DNA of 64,000 nt from Sphingobacterium corticibacterium (GCF_004208525.1 NZ_SGIT01000001.1:1426001-1490000); one strand, 5' to 3'. Numbered from the stretch's first letter, positions 43,697 through 52,599 are shown. Program-made: numbers and translations. Notes: generated by a model from the letters alone, not told the origin.

Positions 43697-43808
43697 ATCC
43701 TTCCTACGCCAGCATTACCTGGATCAGGTTCCTCCCGATAAATAACGGGATCGGGTATATTCTCAGCCTTGTAAGTCAAGTGATTCATGAATCACTTGAA
43801 AGCACCCC
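43697..43808 (-). promoter_or_regulatory. TPP (THI-box) riboswitch
   Basis: On the minus strand the sequence shows the conserved parts of the TPP aptamer in order: GGGGTGC (43808-43802), GGCTGAGA, ACCC, then GAACCTGATCCAGGTAATGC and TGGCGTAGGAAGG. An extra arm (a perfect 24-nt palindrome TCAAGTGATTCA/TGAATCACTTGA) lies between the first and second parts. The aptamer ends six bases before the PnuT ATG, so binding of thiamine diphosphate probably blocks translation by hiding the ribosome site; no separate terminator is seen. Confidence 0.97.
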
Positions 43809-43826
43809 ATAAATTATGTTTTCAGC

Positions 43827-45320
43827 TTACGCTAATTGCAAAGCTTCTTTTGAACGACGTCTAACCTCTTCGCACAAAGCCATGTCATTGTTCAAACTTT
43901 TACCCCATGACGGTATAAGTTCACGAAGCTTTTTGCGATATTCGTCCGATTTAGCTCTTTCCGGGAAACAACGTTTCAACAGATTGATCATAATAGGCAC
44001 AGATGTGGAAGCTCCCGGGGATGCCCCCAGTAAAGCGGCTATAGAACCATCAGCACTGGATACGACCTCTGTGCCAAATTCTAAGATACCTCCGTGTTTC
44101 GGGTCTTTTTTGATGACCTGTACGCGTTGTCCGGCAACTTCTACTTTCCAATCATCCAATTTTGCCGTTGGCATAAATTGCTTTAAGGAATCCAACTTAT
44201 CTGACGGGCTTTTCATGACCTCGGTGATCAGATATTTTGTCAAATCCAGATTATGTAGACCCGCAGAAATCATCGGTTTAATATTCGATAATTTAATAGA
44301 AGCCGGCAGATCAAAATACGAACCTTTCTTTAAAAACTTCGTAGAAAAACCTGCATATGGTCCAAATAACAAAGCCTGTTCACCATCAATATACCGTGTA
44401 TCTAAGTGCGGAACAGACATTGGAGGCGCGCCTACCGAAGCCTTCCCGTATACTTTAGCATGATGTTTTTCAATAATTTCCTTGTTGGTACAACGCAACC
44501 ATTGTCCGCCAACTGGGAATCCACCATATCCTTTTGCTTCCGGAATACCAGATTTCTCCAGCAGAAGCAGTGAACGACCTCCAGCACCAATAAACACAAA
44601 TCTTGCTTTTATTTTACGCTTCTCGCCCGTATTCAAGTCCTTGGTTTCCACTTCCCAACGTCCATCGTCTTCACGTTCGATATCACGTACTTCCTGATTG
44701 AGGGAAAGGTTAATATTATCTTTTGTTTGCAGATGGCGAACCAAATCACGCGTCAACGCACCGAAGTTCACGTCCGTCCCTATCTCCATACGTGTAGCAG
44801 CCATCACCTCATCATCGGCGCGATTTTCCATCATCAAGGGAATCCAATCTCGCAATATAGCTTTATCTTCGGTATACACCATTCCCTTGAATAAGCTCTC
44901 TTTTTCCATCGCCTGATAACGCGTGTTCAGAAACTGGACATCCTTTTCGCCGAACACGGCACTCATGTGGGGTACTTGGCGGATGAATTCAGTAGGATTT
45001 TTTAAGATACCCTTTTCGACTAAATAGGCCCAAAATTGTTTAGAGATCTCAAATTGCTCCGCGATATTAATCGCCTTATCTATTTTAACACTGCCATCGG
45101 GTTGTTCTGGCGTATAATTTAACTCACATAAAGCGGAATGTCCTGTACCGGCGTTATTCCAGGCATCTGAACTTTCGGCCGCAACAACGTCTAACCGCTC
45201 GATGATTTCGATATTGATATCAGGACTTAACTCATTGATTAAGGTTCCCAATGTAGCGCTCATAATACCTGCACCGATCAATACGACATCGACTTCAGAT
45301 TTTTTAGCTTTTTTACCCAT
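43827..45320 (-). CDS. mqo: Malate:quinone oxidoreductase
   Basis: Mqo oxidises malate to oxaloacetate at the membrane and reduces quinone, replacing malate dehydrogenase in the TCA cycle. The 497-residue protein has the FAD Rossmann motif VVLIGAGIMSATLG near residue 10, WNNAGTGHSALCELNYTP (about 55-72), FVFIGAGGRSLLLLEKSGIP and a C-terminal LGASPGASTSVPIMINLLKR, all typical for Mqo. ATG 45320 starts MGKKAKKSEVDV; an upstream in-frame ATG at 45353 is less plausible. It is a single gene. Confidence 0.96.
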   Translation of the reverse strand: MGKKAKKSEVDVVLIGAGIMSATLGTLINELSPDINIEIIERLDVVAAESSDAWNNAGTGHSALCELNYTPEQPDGSVKIDKAINIAEQFEISKQFWAYLVEKGILKNPTEFIRQVPHMSAVFGEKDVQFLNTRYQAMEKESLFKGMVYTEDKAILRDWIPLMMENRADDEVMAATRMEIGTDVNFGALTRDLVRHLQTKDNINLSLNQEVRDIEREDDGRWEVETKDLNTGEKRKIKARFVFIGAGGRSLLLLEKSGIPEAKGYGGFPVGGQWLRCTNKEIIEKHHAKVYGKASVGAPPMSVPHLDTRYIDGEQALLFGPYAGFSTKFLKKGSYFDLPASIKLSNIKPMISAGLHNLDLTKYLITEVMKSPSDKLDSLKQFMPTAKLDDWKVEVAGQRVQVIKKDPKHGGILEFGTEVVSSADGSIAALLGASPGASTSVPIMINLLKRCFPERAKSDEYRKKLRELIPSWGKSLNNDMALCEEVRRRSKEALQLA

Positions 45321-45551
45321 AGTTTCAAAATTGCGTACAAAATTAACATTCAAATTGGTTATAATCGAATGAAAATGTCAAAATTCTTTCATTATTGTTA
45401 TTATTTTGTTAAGAAGGTTATCGACGATATGTAGACAGATTATATTGCATATAAAAATGAAATTATTTAGGTTTGTTCGATATTGAACAGAAAGAGTTCA
45501 CGGATACACTTACATCGAGCACTCATCAGTCATTAAAAAGAAAATAAACAA

Positions 45552-46295
45552 ATGAAATTATTAGAAGGCAAAACAGCTCTAGTTACGGGAGCATCAAAAG
45601 GCATCGGCAGAAAAATCGCTGAAGTTTTTGCGCAACAGGGAGCAAACGTTGCGTTTACTTATTTATCTTCTGTAGAAAAGGGAGAAGCGCTAGAAAAAGA
45701 ATTACAGGCTTTTGGTGCACGGGTAAAGGGTTTCCGCTCCGACGCTTCAAAATTTGACCAAGCAGAAAAATTAATCGAAGATATTGTCGCTGAATTTGGA
45801 ACAATCGACGTCGTTGTCAACAACGCAGGTATTACAAAAGACGGCCTGTTAATGCGTATGACGGAAGAAAACTGGGATGATGTCATCAACATCAATTTAA
45901 AATCCATTTTCAATGTGACCAAAGCCGCTTCGAAAATTATGATGAAAAACCGTAAAGGTTCGTTTATCAACATGAGTTCGGTGGTCGGTGTGCAGGGAAA
46001 TGCCGGACAAGCAAACTATGCAGCCTCTAAGGCGGGCATTATCGGTTTCTCGAAATCTGTCGCAAAAGAACTGGGATCCCGGAATATTCGTACCAATGTA
46101 ATTGCGCCCGGATTTATCCGTACGGAGATGACAGATGTACTTGATCCAAAAGTCGTTGCAGGCTGGGAGGCAAATATTCCGTTAAAACGTGCCGGAGAGG
46201 CAGAAGATGTGGCGAATGCTTGCTTATTTTTAGCGTCTGATTTATCGACTTACATCAATGGGCAGGTTCTACCTGTTGATGGCGGAATGCTTTAA
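45552..46295 (+). CDS. fabG: 3-oxoacyl-ACP reductase FabG
   Basis: FabG reduces 3-oxoacyl-ACP with NADPH in fatty-acid elongation. The 247-residue short-chain dehydrogenase has the nucleotide motif TGASKGIGRKIA (about 14-25), VNNAGITKDGLLMRM, the active Ser in INMSSVVGVQGNAG and the catalytic NYAASKAG (YxxxK). The C-terminal RAGEAEDVANACLFLASDLS and INGQVLPVDGGM are family-typical. A terminator follows at 46358-46386. The 231 bases before the ATG hold no gene. Confidence 0.95.
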   Translation: MKLLEGKTALVTGASKGIGRKIAEVFAQQGANVAFTYLSSVEKGEALEKELQAFGARVKGFRSDASKFDQAEKLIEDIVAEFGTIDVVVNNAGITKDGLLMRMTEENWDDVININLKSIFNVTKAASKIMMKNRKGSFINMSSVVGVQGNAGQANYAASKAGIIGFSKSVAKELGSRNIRTNVIAPGFIRTEMTDVLDPKVVAGWEANIPLKRAGEAEDVANACLFLASDLSTYINGQVLPVDGGML

Positions 46296-46357
46296 TAAGT
46301 GCTCACCGGAGACAATCTATTCCGGATTACGCGTTATAAGAATTGTAAAAAAATGTT

Positions 46358-46386
46358 AAAGCCCTTGACAATAATGTCGAGGGCTT
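46358..46386 (+). terminator. Intrinsic terminator after fabG
   Basis: AAAGCCCTTGACA and TGTCGAGGGCTTT form a strong stem with a four-base loop and T-rich flank, 62 bases after the fabG stop. Confidence 0.85.
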
Positions 46387-46439
46387 TTTATTTTAGTACC
46401 ATAATTATCAAAACCAACTCTTTTTAAAATTTTTATTTT

Positions 46440-47567
46440 ATGCTAAAAAGTCGAATAATCTATTTATTGGGCATGATTTTGGCATCGAACATTGCCTTAG
46501 CCCAAAACTTGCAACTGTACACGACCTATCCGAAGATTTCGGTATCTCCTGGAGAAGTCGTCGATTACCATGTAGAACTGATCAACAACAGTTCCACTAC
46601 CCGAAATGGAAGAATCAGTCTACAACACCTCCCTAAAGGTTGGGATTATGAAATGAAGTCGGGGAACTATAATGCCGCGGAAATATCCGTATTACCCAAA
46701 GAGCGAAAATCACTTAACCTCAAGATCATCGTGCCTTCTAAAATAGAGAAAGGGCAGTACCGATTTCAGCTAGTTGCGCAAGGTGAATCATCCTTACCGC
46801 TGACCGTCGACGTTACTACAGATGGAAAATCATCATCCGAATTCAACAGTCCACAGACCAATATGGAAGGTTCCGCAAAATCAACTTTTACCTTCAATGC
46901 ATCCCTCTTAAATCGTTCTTCAGATGCCCAGGTATATAGCTTGGGAGCGAATCTACAACCGGGATGGGGCGCAACTTTTAAAGTGGACGGAAAACAAGTA
47001 TCATCTGTTAATATAGACGGAAATCAACGAAAAGATATCTTAATCGAAATCCTTCCGCCCGAAAGTGTGAAAAAGGGGAAATACACGATACCACTATTTG
47101 CCCAAAGTCCGCTCAATCAATCCGATTTGTCGCTAGAAGTCGTTATCACGGGATCCTATGGGATACAGCTCACAACGCCGGAGGGATTATTAAGTACAAC
47201 AGCCACGGCCAATCGCGACAAATCGATTCAGTTTCTCGTTAAAAATACCGGCAGTTCTGATTTGAGTCAAATCAATCTCAATGCCTCTTCTCCTTCGCAA
47301 TGGGAAGCACATTTTGAACCCAGCCGGATCACCAGCCTCAAAGCCGGTGAGAGCCAAACCGTTACCGCCATTATTAAGCCTGCTAAAAGGGCGATTGCAG
47401 GCGACTACCAACTTACATTAGATGCAAAAAACAACGAAACGAGCGATAGTATTAAATTTCGTGTGACCGTAGAAACCTCTTTGTTATGGGGATGGGTAGG
47501 AATTTTAATCATCGCCATCGCCATTGCGCTCGTTTATTTTTTGATCCGCAAATATGGAAGGAGATAA
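46440..47567 (+). CDS. Secreted NEW3-domain protein with C-terminal anchor
   Basis: The 375-residue protein has a signal peptide (about 1-22, ending NIALAQ), several beta-sandwich NEW3/NPCBM-associated domains (about 30-110, 140-230 and 245-340) and a C-terminal membrane helix (WGWVGILIIAIAIALVYFLI) with a basic tail. Such proteins are found with ABC transporters in many bacteria and are thought to act as surface partners. The ATP-binding gene starts one base after its stop, with a GGAAGGAG ribosome site inside its last codons, so the three genes are coupled. Confidence 0.9.
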   Translation: MLKSRIIYLLGMILASNIALAQNLQLYTTYPKISVSPGEVVDYHVELINNSSTTRNGRISLQHLPKGWDYEMKSGNYNAAEISVLPKERKSLNLKIIVPSKIEKGQYRFQLVAQGESSLPLTVDVTTDGKSSSEFNSPQTNMEGSAKSTFTFNASLLNRSSDAQVYSLGANLQPGWGATFKVDGKQVSSVNIDGNQRKDILIEILPPESVKKGKYTIPLFAQSPLNQSDLSLEVVITGSYGIQLTTPEGLLSTTATANRDKSIQFLVKNTGSSDLSQINLNASSPSQWEAHFEPSRITSLKAGESQTVTAIIKPAKRAIAGDYQLTLDAKNNETSDSIKFRVTVETSLLWGWVGILIIAIAIALVYFLIRKYGRR

Positions 47568-47568
47568 A

Positions 47569-48525
47569 ATGGATAACCCTATTATTTGTGTACGGCAATT
47601 GACGAAAAAGTATGGGGACTTCACGGCAGTAGATCATCTGGATCTCGAAATAGCCACCGGTGAGATTTTTGGTTTACTGGGACCAAACGGCGCCGGAAAA
47701 TCGACAACGATCCTGATGCTACTCGGTTTAAGTGAACCGACCTCAGGCGAAATTGAGGTTTGTGGCACCGACCCTGTCCGGTCGCCCCTCGCTGTCAAGC
47801 GCTTAGTGGGGTACCTGCCCGACAACATTGGTTTTTATGAAGGCTGGACTGCACTTGAAAATTTAATATTGACAGCACAATTGAATGGAATCTCTTACAC
47901 GGACGCTAAACAACGTGCCCTTTCTTTATTAGAAAAAGTAGGTCTGCAAGATGTCGTCGAGAAAAAAGTAGGTAAATTTTCCAGAGGGATGCGGCAACGG
48001 CTCGGCTTAGCAGATAGTTTGATCAAAGAGCCCAAAGTGTTGATTTTGGATGAACCGACATTAGGATTGGATCCGATGGGCGTCAAAGATTTCACATCGT
48101 TGATCGTACGTCTGAGCCGGGAGGAGAAACTGACCGTCTTATTATCCAGCCATCAGCTCTATCAAGTGCAACAAATCTGTGATCGAGTTGGCTTGTTTAT
48201 AAAAGGCAAGTTAGTTGCCGACGGCCCCATTCAAGATTTAGCATTACGCTTATTTCAAGACAAAACCCGTCATATCCAACTTAAAGTACATCAAACAGAC
48301 ATACAGCGAACCCGTGATATTTTAGAAAATATGCAGGCTGTTAAAGCGATCAAACAAAAAGACGATATGTTCCAGATCAATGCCGACGACATGATTGTCC
48401 ACCAACTAGCCAAGATGTTAGTTGAACAGGACATTACCATTGCGCAGCTGCAACAACGCACCTACGGTATAGAGGATATTTACGCACATTATTTCGAAGG
48501 AGGGTCTACATATGAGGATAAGTAA
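47569..48525 (+). CDS. ABC transporter ATP-binding protein
   Basis: The 318-residue cytoplasmic ATPase shows Walker A as GPNGAGKSTT (about 40-49), the Q-loop, the signature KFSRGMRQRLGLADSLI, Walker B VLILDEPTLGLDP and the H-loop SSHQLYQVQQICD. The C-terminal extension (about 225-318) is that of exporter-type, NodI/CcmA-like proteins. It partners the permease 14 bases into its end. Start ATG 47569 follows GGAAGGAG; an in-frame ATG at 47554 lies in the previous gene. The operon exports an unknown substrate. Confidence 0.95.
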   Translation: MDNPIICVRQLTKKYGDFTAVDHLDLEIATGEIFGLLGPNGAGKSTTILMLLGLSEPTSGEIEVCGTDPVRSPLAVKRLVGYLPDNIGFYEGWTALENLILTAQLNGISYTDAKQRALSLLEKVGLQDVVEKKVGKFSRGMRQRLGLADSLIKEPKVLILDEPTLGLDPMGVKDFTSLIVRLSREEKLTVLLSSHQLYQVQQICDRVGLFIKGKLVADGPIQDLALRLFQDKTRHIQLKVHQTDIQRTRDILENMQAVKAIKQKDDMFQINADDMIVHQLAKMLVEQDITIAQLQQRTYGIEDIYAHYFEGGSTYEDK

Positions 48526-49480
48526 CAATAACAAGCTGTATGCTTTGTCAATTTTAGTGAGAAAAGAAATTGCCGATCATATTCGAAGCTGGAAATTTAT
48601 CGTTCTTTTGGCGATTATTCTTTTGACCTGTGTCGCCTCTTTATACACCTCTTTGCAGGCCTTGAAAAACACCGCGCCAACGCCGAACGATTCCGATGCA
48701 GCATTTTTCTTCCTCAAGATTTTTACCACCTCCGATGGCACCATGCCTTCATTTCATCTGTTTGTGGGGTTCTTAGGACCGTTACTCGGTATCTGTTTGG
48801 GGTTTGACGCCGTTAATTCCGAATTTAACGGACGCACACTAGGCCGTATCCTGTCGCAACCTATCCATCGGGATTACTTTCTCAACGCCAAGTTTATAGG
48901 TGCCTTAACGGTGATAGGTAGCTTATTTGCGTCTCTGATTCTCCTGACGATCGGTACGGCAACATTATTGGTAGGTTTCCCTCCAAGCCTCATCGAGTGC
49001 AACAGGCTCTTCTTATTCACCTTATTAACGGTCGTGTATATTGCTTTTTGGCTGAATTTATCTATGCTGTTTTCGGTTCGTTTCAGGCACACCGCTACAT
49101 CTGCATTAGTCGCCATAGCGATCTGGATGTTCTTCACGGTATTCTATCCGATTATTATCAATATCGTAGCAAAAGCTGTACAACCGAACCCATATGCTTC
49201 GGAAGCAGAGATTATGCAATATCAACATTTTATGTTGACACTCATGCGCTTTGCGCCGAGCCAGCTCTATAGCGATGGCACCAATATGTTGCTCATGCCA
49301 TCCATCAGAAGTCTTGGTCCTTTGCATATGGAGCAATTGCAGGGAGCCATTCCATCGCCTTTGCCTGTCTGGGAAAGTATCAAAGTGGCCTGGTCGCAGA
49401 TGGTAGCATTAATTGCCTGTACGATTGTTTGCTTCGCTGCTTCTTATTATTTTTTCATGCGTAAGGAAATACGTTGTTAA
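48512..49480 (+). CDS. ABC-2 type permease (NEW3-associated)
   Basis: The 322-residue inner-membrane protein has six hydrophobic helices, starting with a cytoplasmic N-terminus followed by FIVLLAIILLTCVASLYTSL (about 30-49), and FDAVNSEFNGRTLGRILSQP, the cytoplasmic turn seen in ABC-2 permeases such as NosY. It overlaps the ATPase gene by 14 bases with its own GGAGGG ribosome site. A G-rich hairpin terminator begins at its stop codon. It completes the NEW3-ATPase-permease operon. Confidence 0.93.
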   Translation: MRISNNNKLYALSILVRKEIADHIRSWKFIVLLAIILLTCVASLYTSLQALKNTAPTPNDSDAAFFFLKIFTTSDGTMPSFHLFVGFLGPLLGICLGFDAVNSEFNGRTLGRILSQPIHRDYFLNAKFIGALTVIGSLFASLILLTIGTATLLVGFPPSLIECNRLFLFTLLTVVYIAFWLNLSMLFSVRFRHTATSALVAIAIWMFFTVFYPIIINIVAKAVQPNPYASEAEIMQYQHFMLTLMRFAPSQLYSDGTNMLLMPSIRSLGPLHMEQLQGAIPSPLPVWESIKVAWSQMVALIACTIVCFAASYYFFMRKEIRC

Positions 49481-49503
49481 GGGGGGGAATGGATTCCCCC
49501 CTT
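49479..49503 (+). terminator. Hairpin after the NEW3/ABC operon
   Basis: AAGGGGGGGAAT and ATTCCCCCCTT (49479-49490 with 49493-49503) form a long GC stem with a two-base loop, directly at the permease stop codon. Only a short T-run follows. Confidence 0.7.
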
Positions 49504-49636
49504 TGCTATAAAAAGTTTACAATTTCATTTAACTATTCTAAAAATAAAATATATTCTCTATATTAGGAAATAATAGACTTACTTAACAACTATAAGCAAC
49601 AAACACAAAACTAACAATTGAAAAACGTCTACGTGG

Positions 49637-50638
49637 ATGATCGATTCTTCAGCAAGAAAAAACGTCGAAACTAAAAAATACAATGGTTACCTCACTTTCT
49701 TACCTTCTCCGGATACGATATCGCAAGAAGAATCATCTCTTACCGTACACATAGATCAAGCTTCGCAAAACGATTACCGAAAATACCACAATCGGGACTT
49801 TTGCTGGTTCGAATTTAAACATGCCCCGACCGAACGACCCTATCAATTTAAAATCGAAACAAAAGACAACTATCTGTGGATACTCATTCAGCTTTTAGGT
49901 GGCGGAAAAGTGGAGATAACACCTGCCCTTTATGTAAAAGACGGCATGGTTTATTGCTACCATTTATATGATAAAGAGAAAAATTTTTCGTTAGATTCCG
50001 GCAAGAGTTGGCTTTTCATGCTTGGCATTGCTGAAAGCCATTGGCCCAATCTAGCTGCCGAGTATCCATTACTGCAAGATATAGGCAAGCTCGGAACGGA
50101 TGGAATGGGACATAAACAATTAGTCGGTCAGACCGCTATTCAAGCAAAGTTAATGGCCGCCTTGGATTCGTTAAGCCGCTTTGAATTCCGTCCGTTCAGT
50201 CTTTCTTTTCGCTTGGCCGCTTGGAACCTCCGATTATTCAACCTCGTTTTTCAGGAGCTCAAGTCGCCCGCTACGGAAAAAGAAGATCATAATATTACCT
50301 TGTACCATAAAGCGACTCGGTATATACAAGAAAATTTTCGGGAAGAAAGCCTCAACACCGCGGTGGTAGCAGATGCCATGCATGTCAGCGTGCGGAAACT
50401 AACCCGTAGTTTTGAAAAAAGACCGTTTACCGTTACGGGCTATATACAAGAATTGCGGCTTATGCTCGCGCGCGACATCTTGAGAGACTCGCAGGATACC
50501 ATCGCGAGCATCGCATTCGGCTGTCACTTTTCTTCCGACAAGCATTTTAGTCGCCTATTCAAAAAGCGATTTGGCCAAGGACCAAATGAATACCGTCTCG
50601 CGATGCAGGGAAACGTATCCTTTAAATATAAGCGGTAA
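49637..50638 (+). CDS. AraC-family transcription regulator, full length
   Basis: The 333-residue protein has a ligand-type N-terminal part (about 1-215) unlike known sugar-binding cupins in wording (FCWFEFKHAPTERPYQFKIE) and a C-terminal AraC DNA-binding domain (about 225-325) with two helix-turn-helix motifs (AVVADAMHVSVRKLTRSFEK, IASIAFGCHFSSDKHFSRLF) and the family end KKRFGQGPNEYR. Its target genes are unknown; the NEW3/ABC operon upstream in the same direction is one candidate. The 21-bp array at 50668 begins 29 bases after its stop, the same arrangement as at the short AraC gene at 3999. Confidence 0.9.
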   Translation: MIDSSARKNVETKKYNGYLTFLPSPDTISQEESSLTVHIDQASQNDYRKYHNRDFCWFEFKHAPTERPYQFKIETKDNYLWILIQLLGGGKVEITPALYVKDGMVYCYHLYDKEKNFSLDSGKSWLFMLGIAESHWPNLAAEYPLLQDIGKLGTDGMGHKQLVGQTAIQAKLMAALDSLSRFEFRPFSLSFRLAAWNLRLFNLVFQELKSPATEKEDHNITLYHKATRYIQENFREESLNTAVVADAMHVSVRKLTRSFEKRPFTVTGYIQELRLMLARDILRDSQDTIASIAFGCHFSSDKHFSRLFKKRFGQGPNEYRLAMQGNVSFKYKR

Positions 50639-50667
50639 TCTATCGTTATGCGTCGTTGCGCAATCAA

Positions 50668-50961
50668 CATGCGTTATGCCTTAAACAGCATGCTCTAATT
50701 TTAAAACAGCATGCTTTATACCTTAAATAGTATGCTTCAATTTTAAAACAGTATGCTTTATACCTTAAATAGCATGCTCTAATTTCAAAACAGTATGCGT
50801 TATGCCTTAAATAGCATGCTCTAATTTTAAAACAGTATGCTTTATACCTTAAATAGCATGCACTAATTTTAAAACAGTATTTGTTATGCCTTAAACAGCA
50901 TGCTCTAATTTCAAAACAGTATGCTTTATCTCTTAAAAAACATGCTTTATAGTCGTAAATA
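50668..50961. repeat. Exact 21-bp tandem array, 14 units (42-bp A/B dimers)
   Basis: Fourteen 21-bp units fill 294 bp with no length change. Two types alternate, catgctctaattttaaaaca+g and tatgctttataccttaaata+g, giving a 42-bp higher-order repeat. The end units (50668, 50920, 50941) are the most altered. Each unit begins YATGC and carries an A/T-rich tail that recurs every two DNA turns. A minus-strand frame stays open through the array (50664-50996), but plus-strand frames are broken by TAG and TAA, so the conserved feature is the DNA period, not a protein. It lies 29 bp after the AraC gene stop and 194 bp before the next gene. In 50962-51104 I see nothing else. Confidence 0.95.
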
Positions 50962-51104
50962 CTCGCCCCAAAAAAAACAGCTTTCAAACGGTTCAAACTG
51001 ATATTCTTAGGTTTTTTTACTCAGGTGACTAAAACGGCAAAAGATAATGCCCTTGTGCGCAAAAGTTGGCCGTCACAGACCCCAAGTTTGCTGAGCACCT
51101 GTTC

Positions 51105-51112
51105 TATATTTG
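51105..51112 (+). promoter_or_regulatory. -7 promoter box for the FN3 gene
   Basis: TATATTTG fits TAnnTTTG and lies 43 bases before ATG 51156. The 21-bp array ends 143 bases upstream of it. Confidence 0.5.
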
Positions 51113-51155
51113 ACGCTGTAAACAATAATTTTTTAACCCTTTAATTTTTATCATT

Positions 51156-51773
51156 ATGGCAAAGCCTACTTTATCTTCAAAAATTGGAACAGCGACAAAG
51201 CTGTTGACGTACGCAGAAAACGTACTGCAGAAATCCAAAGACAATGCGGATCTTTTCACAGATGCTGCAGAAACTATCCTCGAACTGGAAGCCGCGATCG
51301 AGATCTACAGAAATGGTCTAACCGAGTCTACTTACCGCGATATGCGACAAGTCGTCCTCAAAAACCAACAGGCAGAGGTGCTGAAACAGATCCTGTACCG
51401 CTATTCGCTCTACGTGGAAACAGTCGCCAACGGTGATCCGAACCTTATTTTGGCTTCGGGATTTATGCCAAGCAAAAGCACAACTCAGCCAATTGGTATG
51501 TCACCAAAAGCAAACGACTTGAGGGCAGAAGTCAAGCATCCAGGAACCCATTCCGTGAATGTTCGAGTCAATGCTTGGAAACCGGCAAAGCTTTATCAGT
51601 TTGAGTTCCGTCAAGCCGGCAGCATGGATGGATGGACACCGATTTTGAGCACCAAATCCAGAACTGTGATCCGGGGCTTGGAACACGGTCAGGAGTACGA
51701 GTTTCGTGTGACCTATGTCAGTACGGACCCGACACCAAACTACAGCGAGATCGTGCGCTGTTATGCTAGTTAA
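51156..51773 (+). CDS. Short fibronectin type III protein
   Basis: The 205-residue protein has no signal peptide. The first half (about 1-90) is helical (DLFTDAAETILELEAAIEIY, QQAEVLKQILYRYSLYVETV) and the second half (about 118-200) is one FN3-like beta-sandwich with HSVNVRVNAWKPAKLYQFEF and IRGLEHGQEYEFRVTYVS. Similar proteins are known from Bacteroidetes, but the role is unclear; no secretion signal is visible despite the FN3 domain. It lies 194 bases after the 21-bp array and is followed by a strong terminator. Confidence 0.85.
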   Translation: MAKPTLSSKIGTATKLLTYAENVLQKSKDNADLFTDAAETILELEAAIEIYRNGLTESTYRDMRQVVLKNQQAEVLKQILYRYSLYVETVANGDPNLILASGFMPSKSTTQPIGMSPKANDLRAEVKHPGTHSVNVRVNAWKPAKLYQFEFRQAGSMDGWTPILSTKSRTVIRGLEHGQEYEFRVTYVSTDPTPNYSEIVRCYAS

Positions 51774-51786
51774 TCTAGCCTACTTC

Positions 51787-51819
51787 AGGTATTCCGGTTC
51801 ACGCCGGAATACCTTATTT
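51787..51819 (+). terminator. Intrinsic terminator after the FN3 gene
   Basis: AGGTATTCCGG and CCGGAATACCT (51787-51797 with 51804-51814) form an 11-bp perfect stem, followed by TATTT. Confidence 0.85.
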
Positions 51820-51880
51820 AAAGGTTAGCATATTCCTATTTCGATTTTATTTACGTATTTTTAAAACTCAAACAACCGAC

Positions 51881-52561
51881 ATGAAGACCATCTATATACA
51901 TCATCCTCTACGTGACATCACCTACAAATCCAAGAACGAACGTTATTTCATGGATTCGGAGCGGCAGGCACTACTGGATTACCGCACGGCACACGACGAC
52001 ACCTGGCGGATGAAACTACGCTTCGAAAAGGCAAAAGGAGATGTACTTCTGACACAAAACCTACTGCATGATATCGATTATGAACGGGAGGAGCTGCAAG
52101 AGATGTTGGCATATTACACTACACAGATTGATCTCACGGATGTCGACATCGCCCATACCATAGAAATCCGGTTTCAAGTAGAACTGCGAGACTTTTATCT
52201 CCAGGTACGTAAACTGCACCAGCGCATCATCAAATTCTACGATCATGTAGCTGCACTGGAATCCGAATACAACGAACTGATTGACACTTACTTTAGATCG
52301 AGTAAACCTATCGACCCTCTCAATTTTAGCATATTAGACGATATTTTTAAATTCCATGAAGACCGGGAAACGAATATAAAATCCTTAGATAAAGATTTAC
52401 AGGAATTTCTCCAAACGCTTAACGCGGTATATGCTATCTTGGACGAATACATACAACTATACAATGAATTTTCCCAGCATTATAGCGCAAGCCTGCAAAA
52501 AATAGAACACTTGATGAAAGCTATGCAAAAGCTGAATAGTATTTGGGGTGATGAGGGATAA
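51881..52561 (+). CDS. Helical hypothetical protein
   Basis: The 226-residue cytoplasmic protein is almost all helix and highly charged (DIDYEREELQEMLAYYTTQI, IRFQVELRDFYLQVRKLHQR, SASLQKIEHLMKAMQKLNSI), with no membrane segment or known motif. It could form coiled coils or bundles. It has its own position between the terminator at 51787 and the promoter of the LuxE-like gene. I do not recognise the family. ATG 51881 (MKTIYIHHPLRDITYK) is the obvious start. Confidence 0.75.
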   Translation: MKTIYIHHPLRDITYKSKNERYFMDSERQALLDYRTAHDDTWRMKLRFEKAKGDVLLTQNLLHDIDYEREELQEMLAYYTTQIDLTDVDIAHTIEIRFQVELRDFYLQVRKLHQRIIKFYDHVAALESEYNELIDTYFRSSKPIDPLNFSILDDIFKFHEDRETNIKSLDKDLQEFLQTLNAVYAILDEYIQLYNEFSQHYSASLQKIEHLMKAMQKLNSIWGDEG

Positions 52562-52576
52562 GTTATAAGTGATACG

Positions 52577-52584
52577 TATATTTG
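52577..52584 (+). promoter_or_regulatory. -7 promoter box for the LuxE-like gene
   Basis: TATATTTG fits TAnnTTTG and ends 15 bases before ATG 52600. It contains the TTG at 52582 that is the alternative start of the frame, which argues against that start. Confidence 0.6.
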
Positions 52585-52599
52585 CGTAACGATATAGGC

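Noticed and set aside
50664..50996. 110-residue minus-strand frame with 14-residue repeats
   Set aside because: Same artefact of the 21-bp period; no ribosome site, and the Cys-rich repeat text has no protein-like features.
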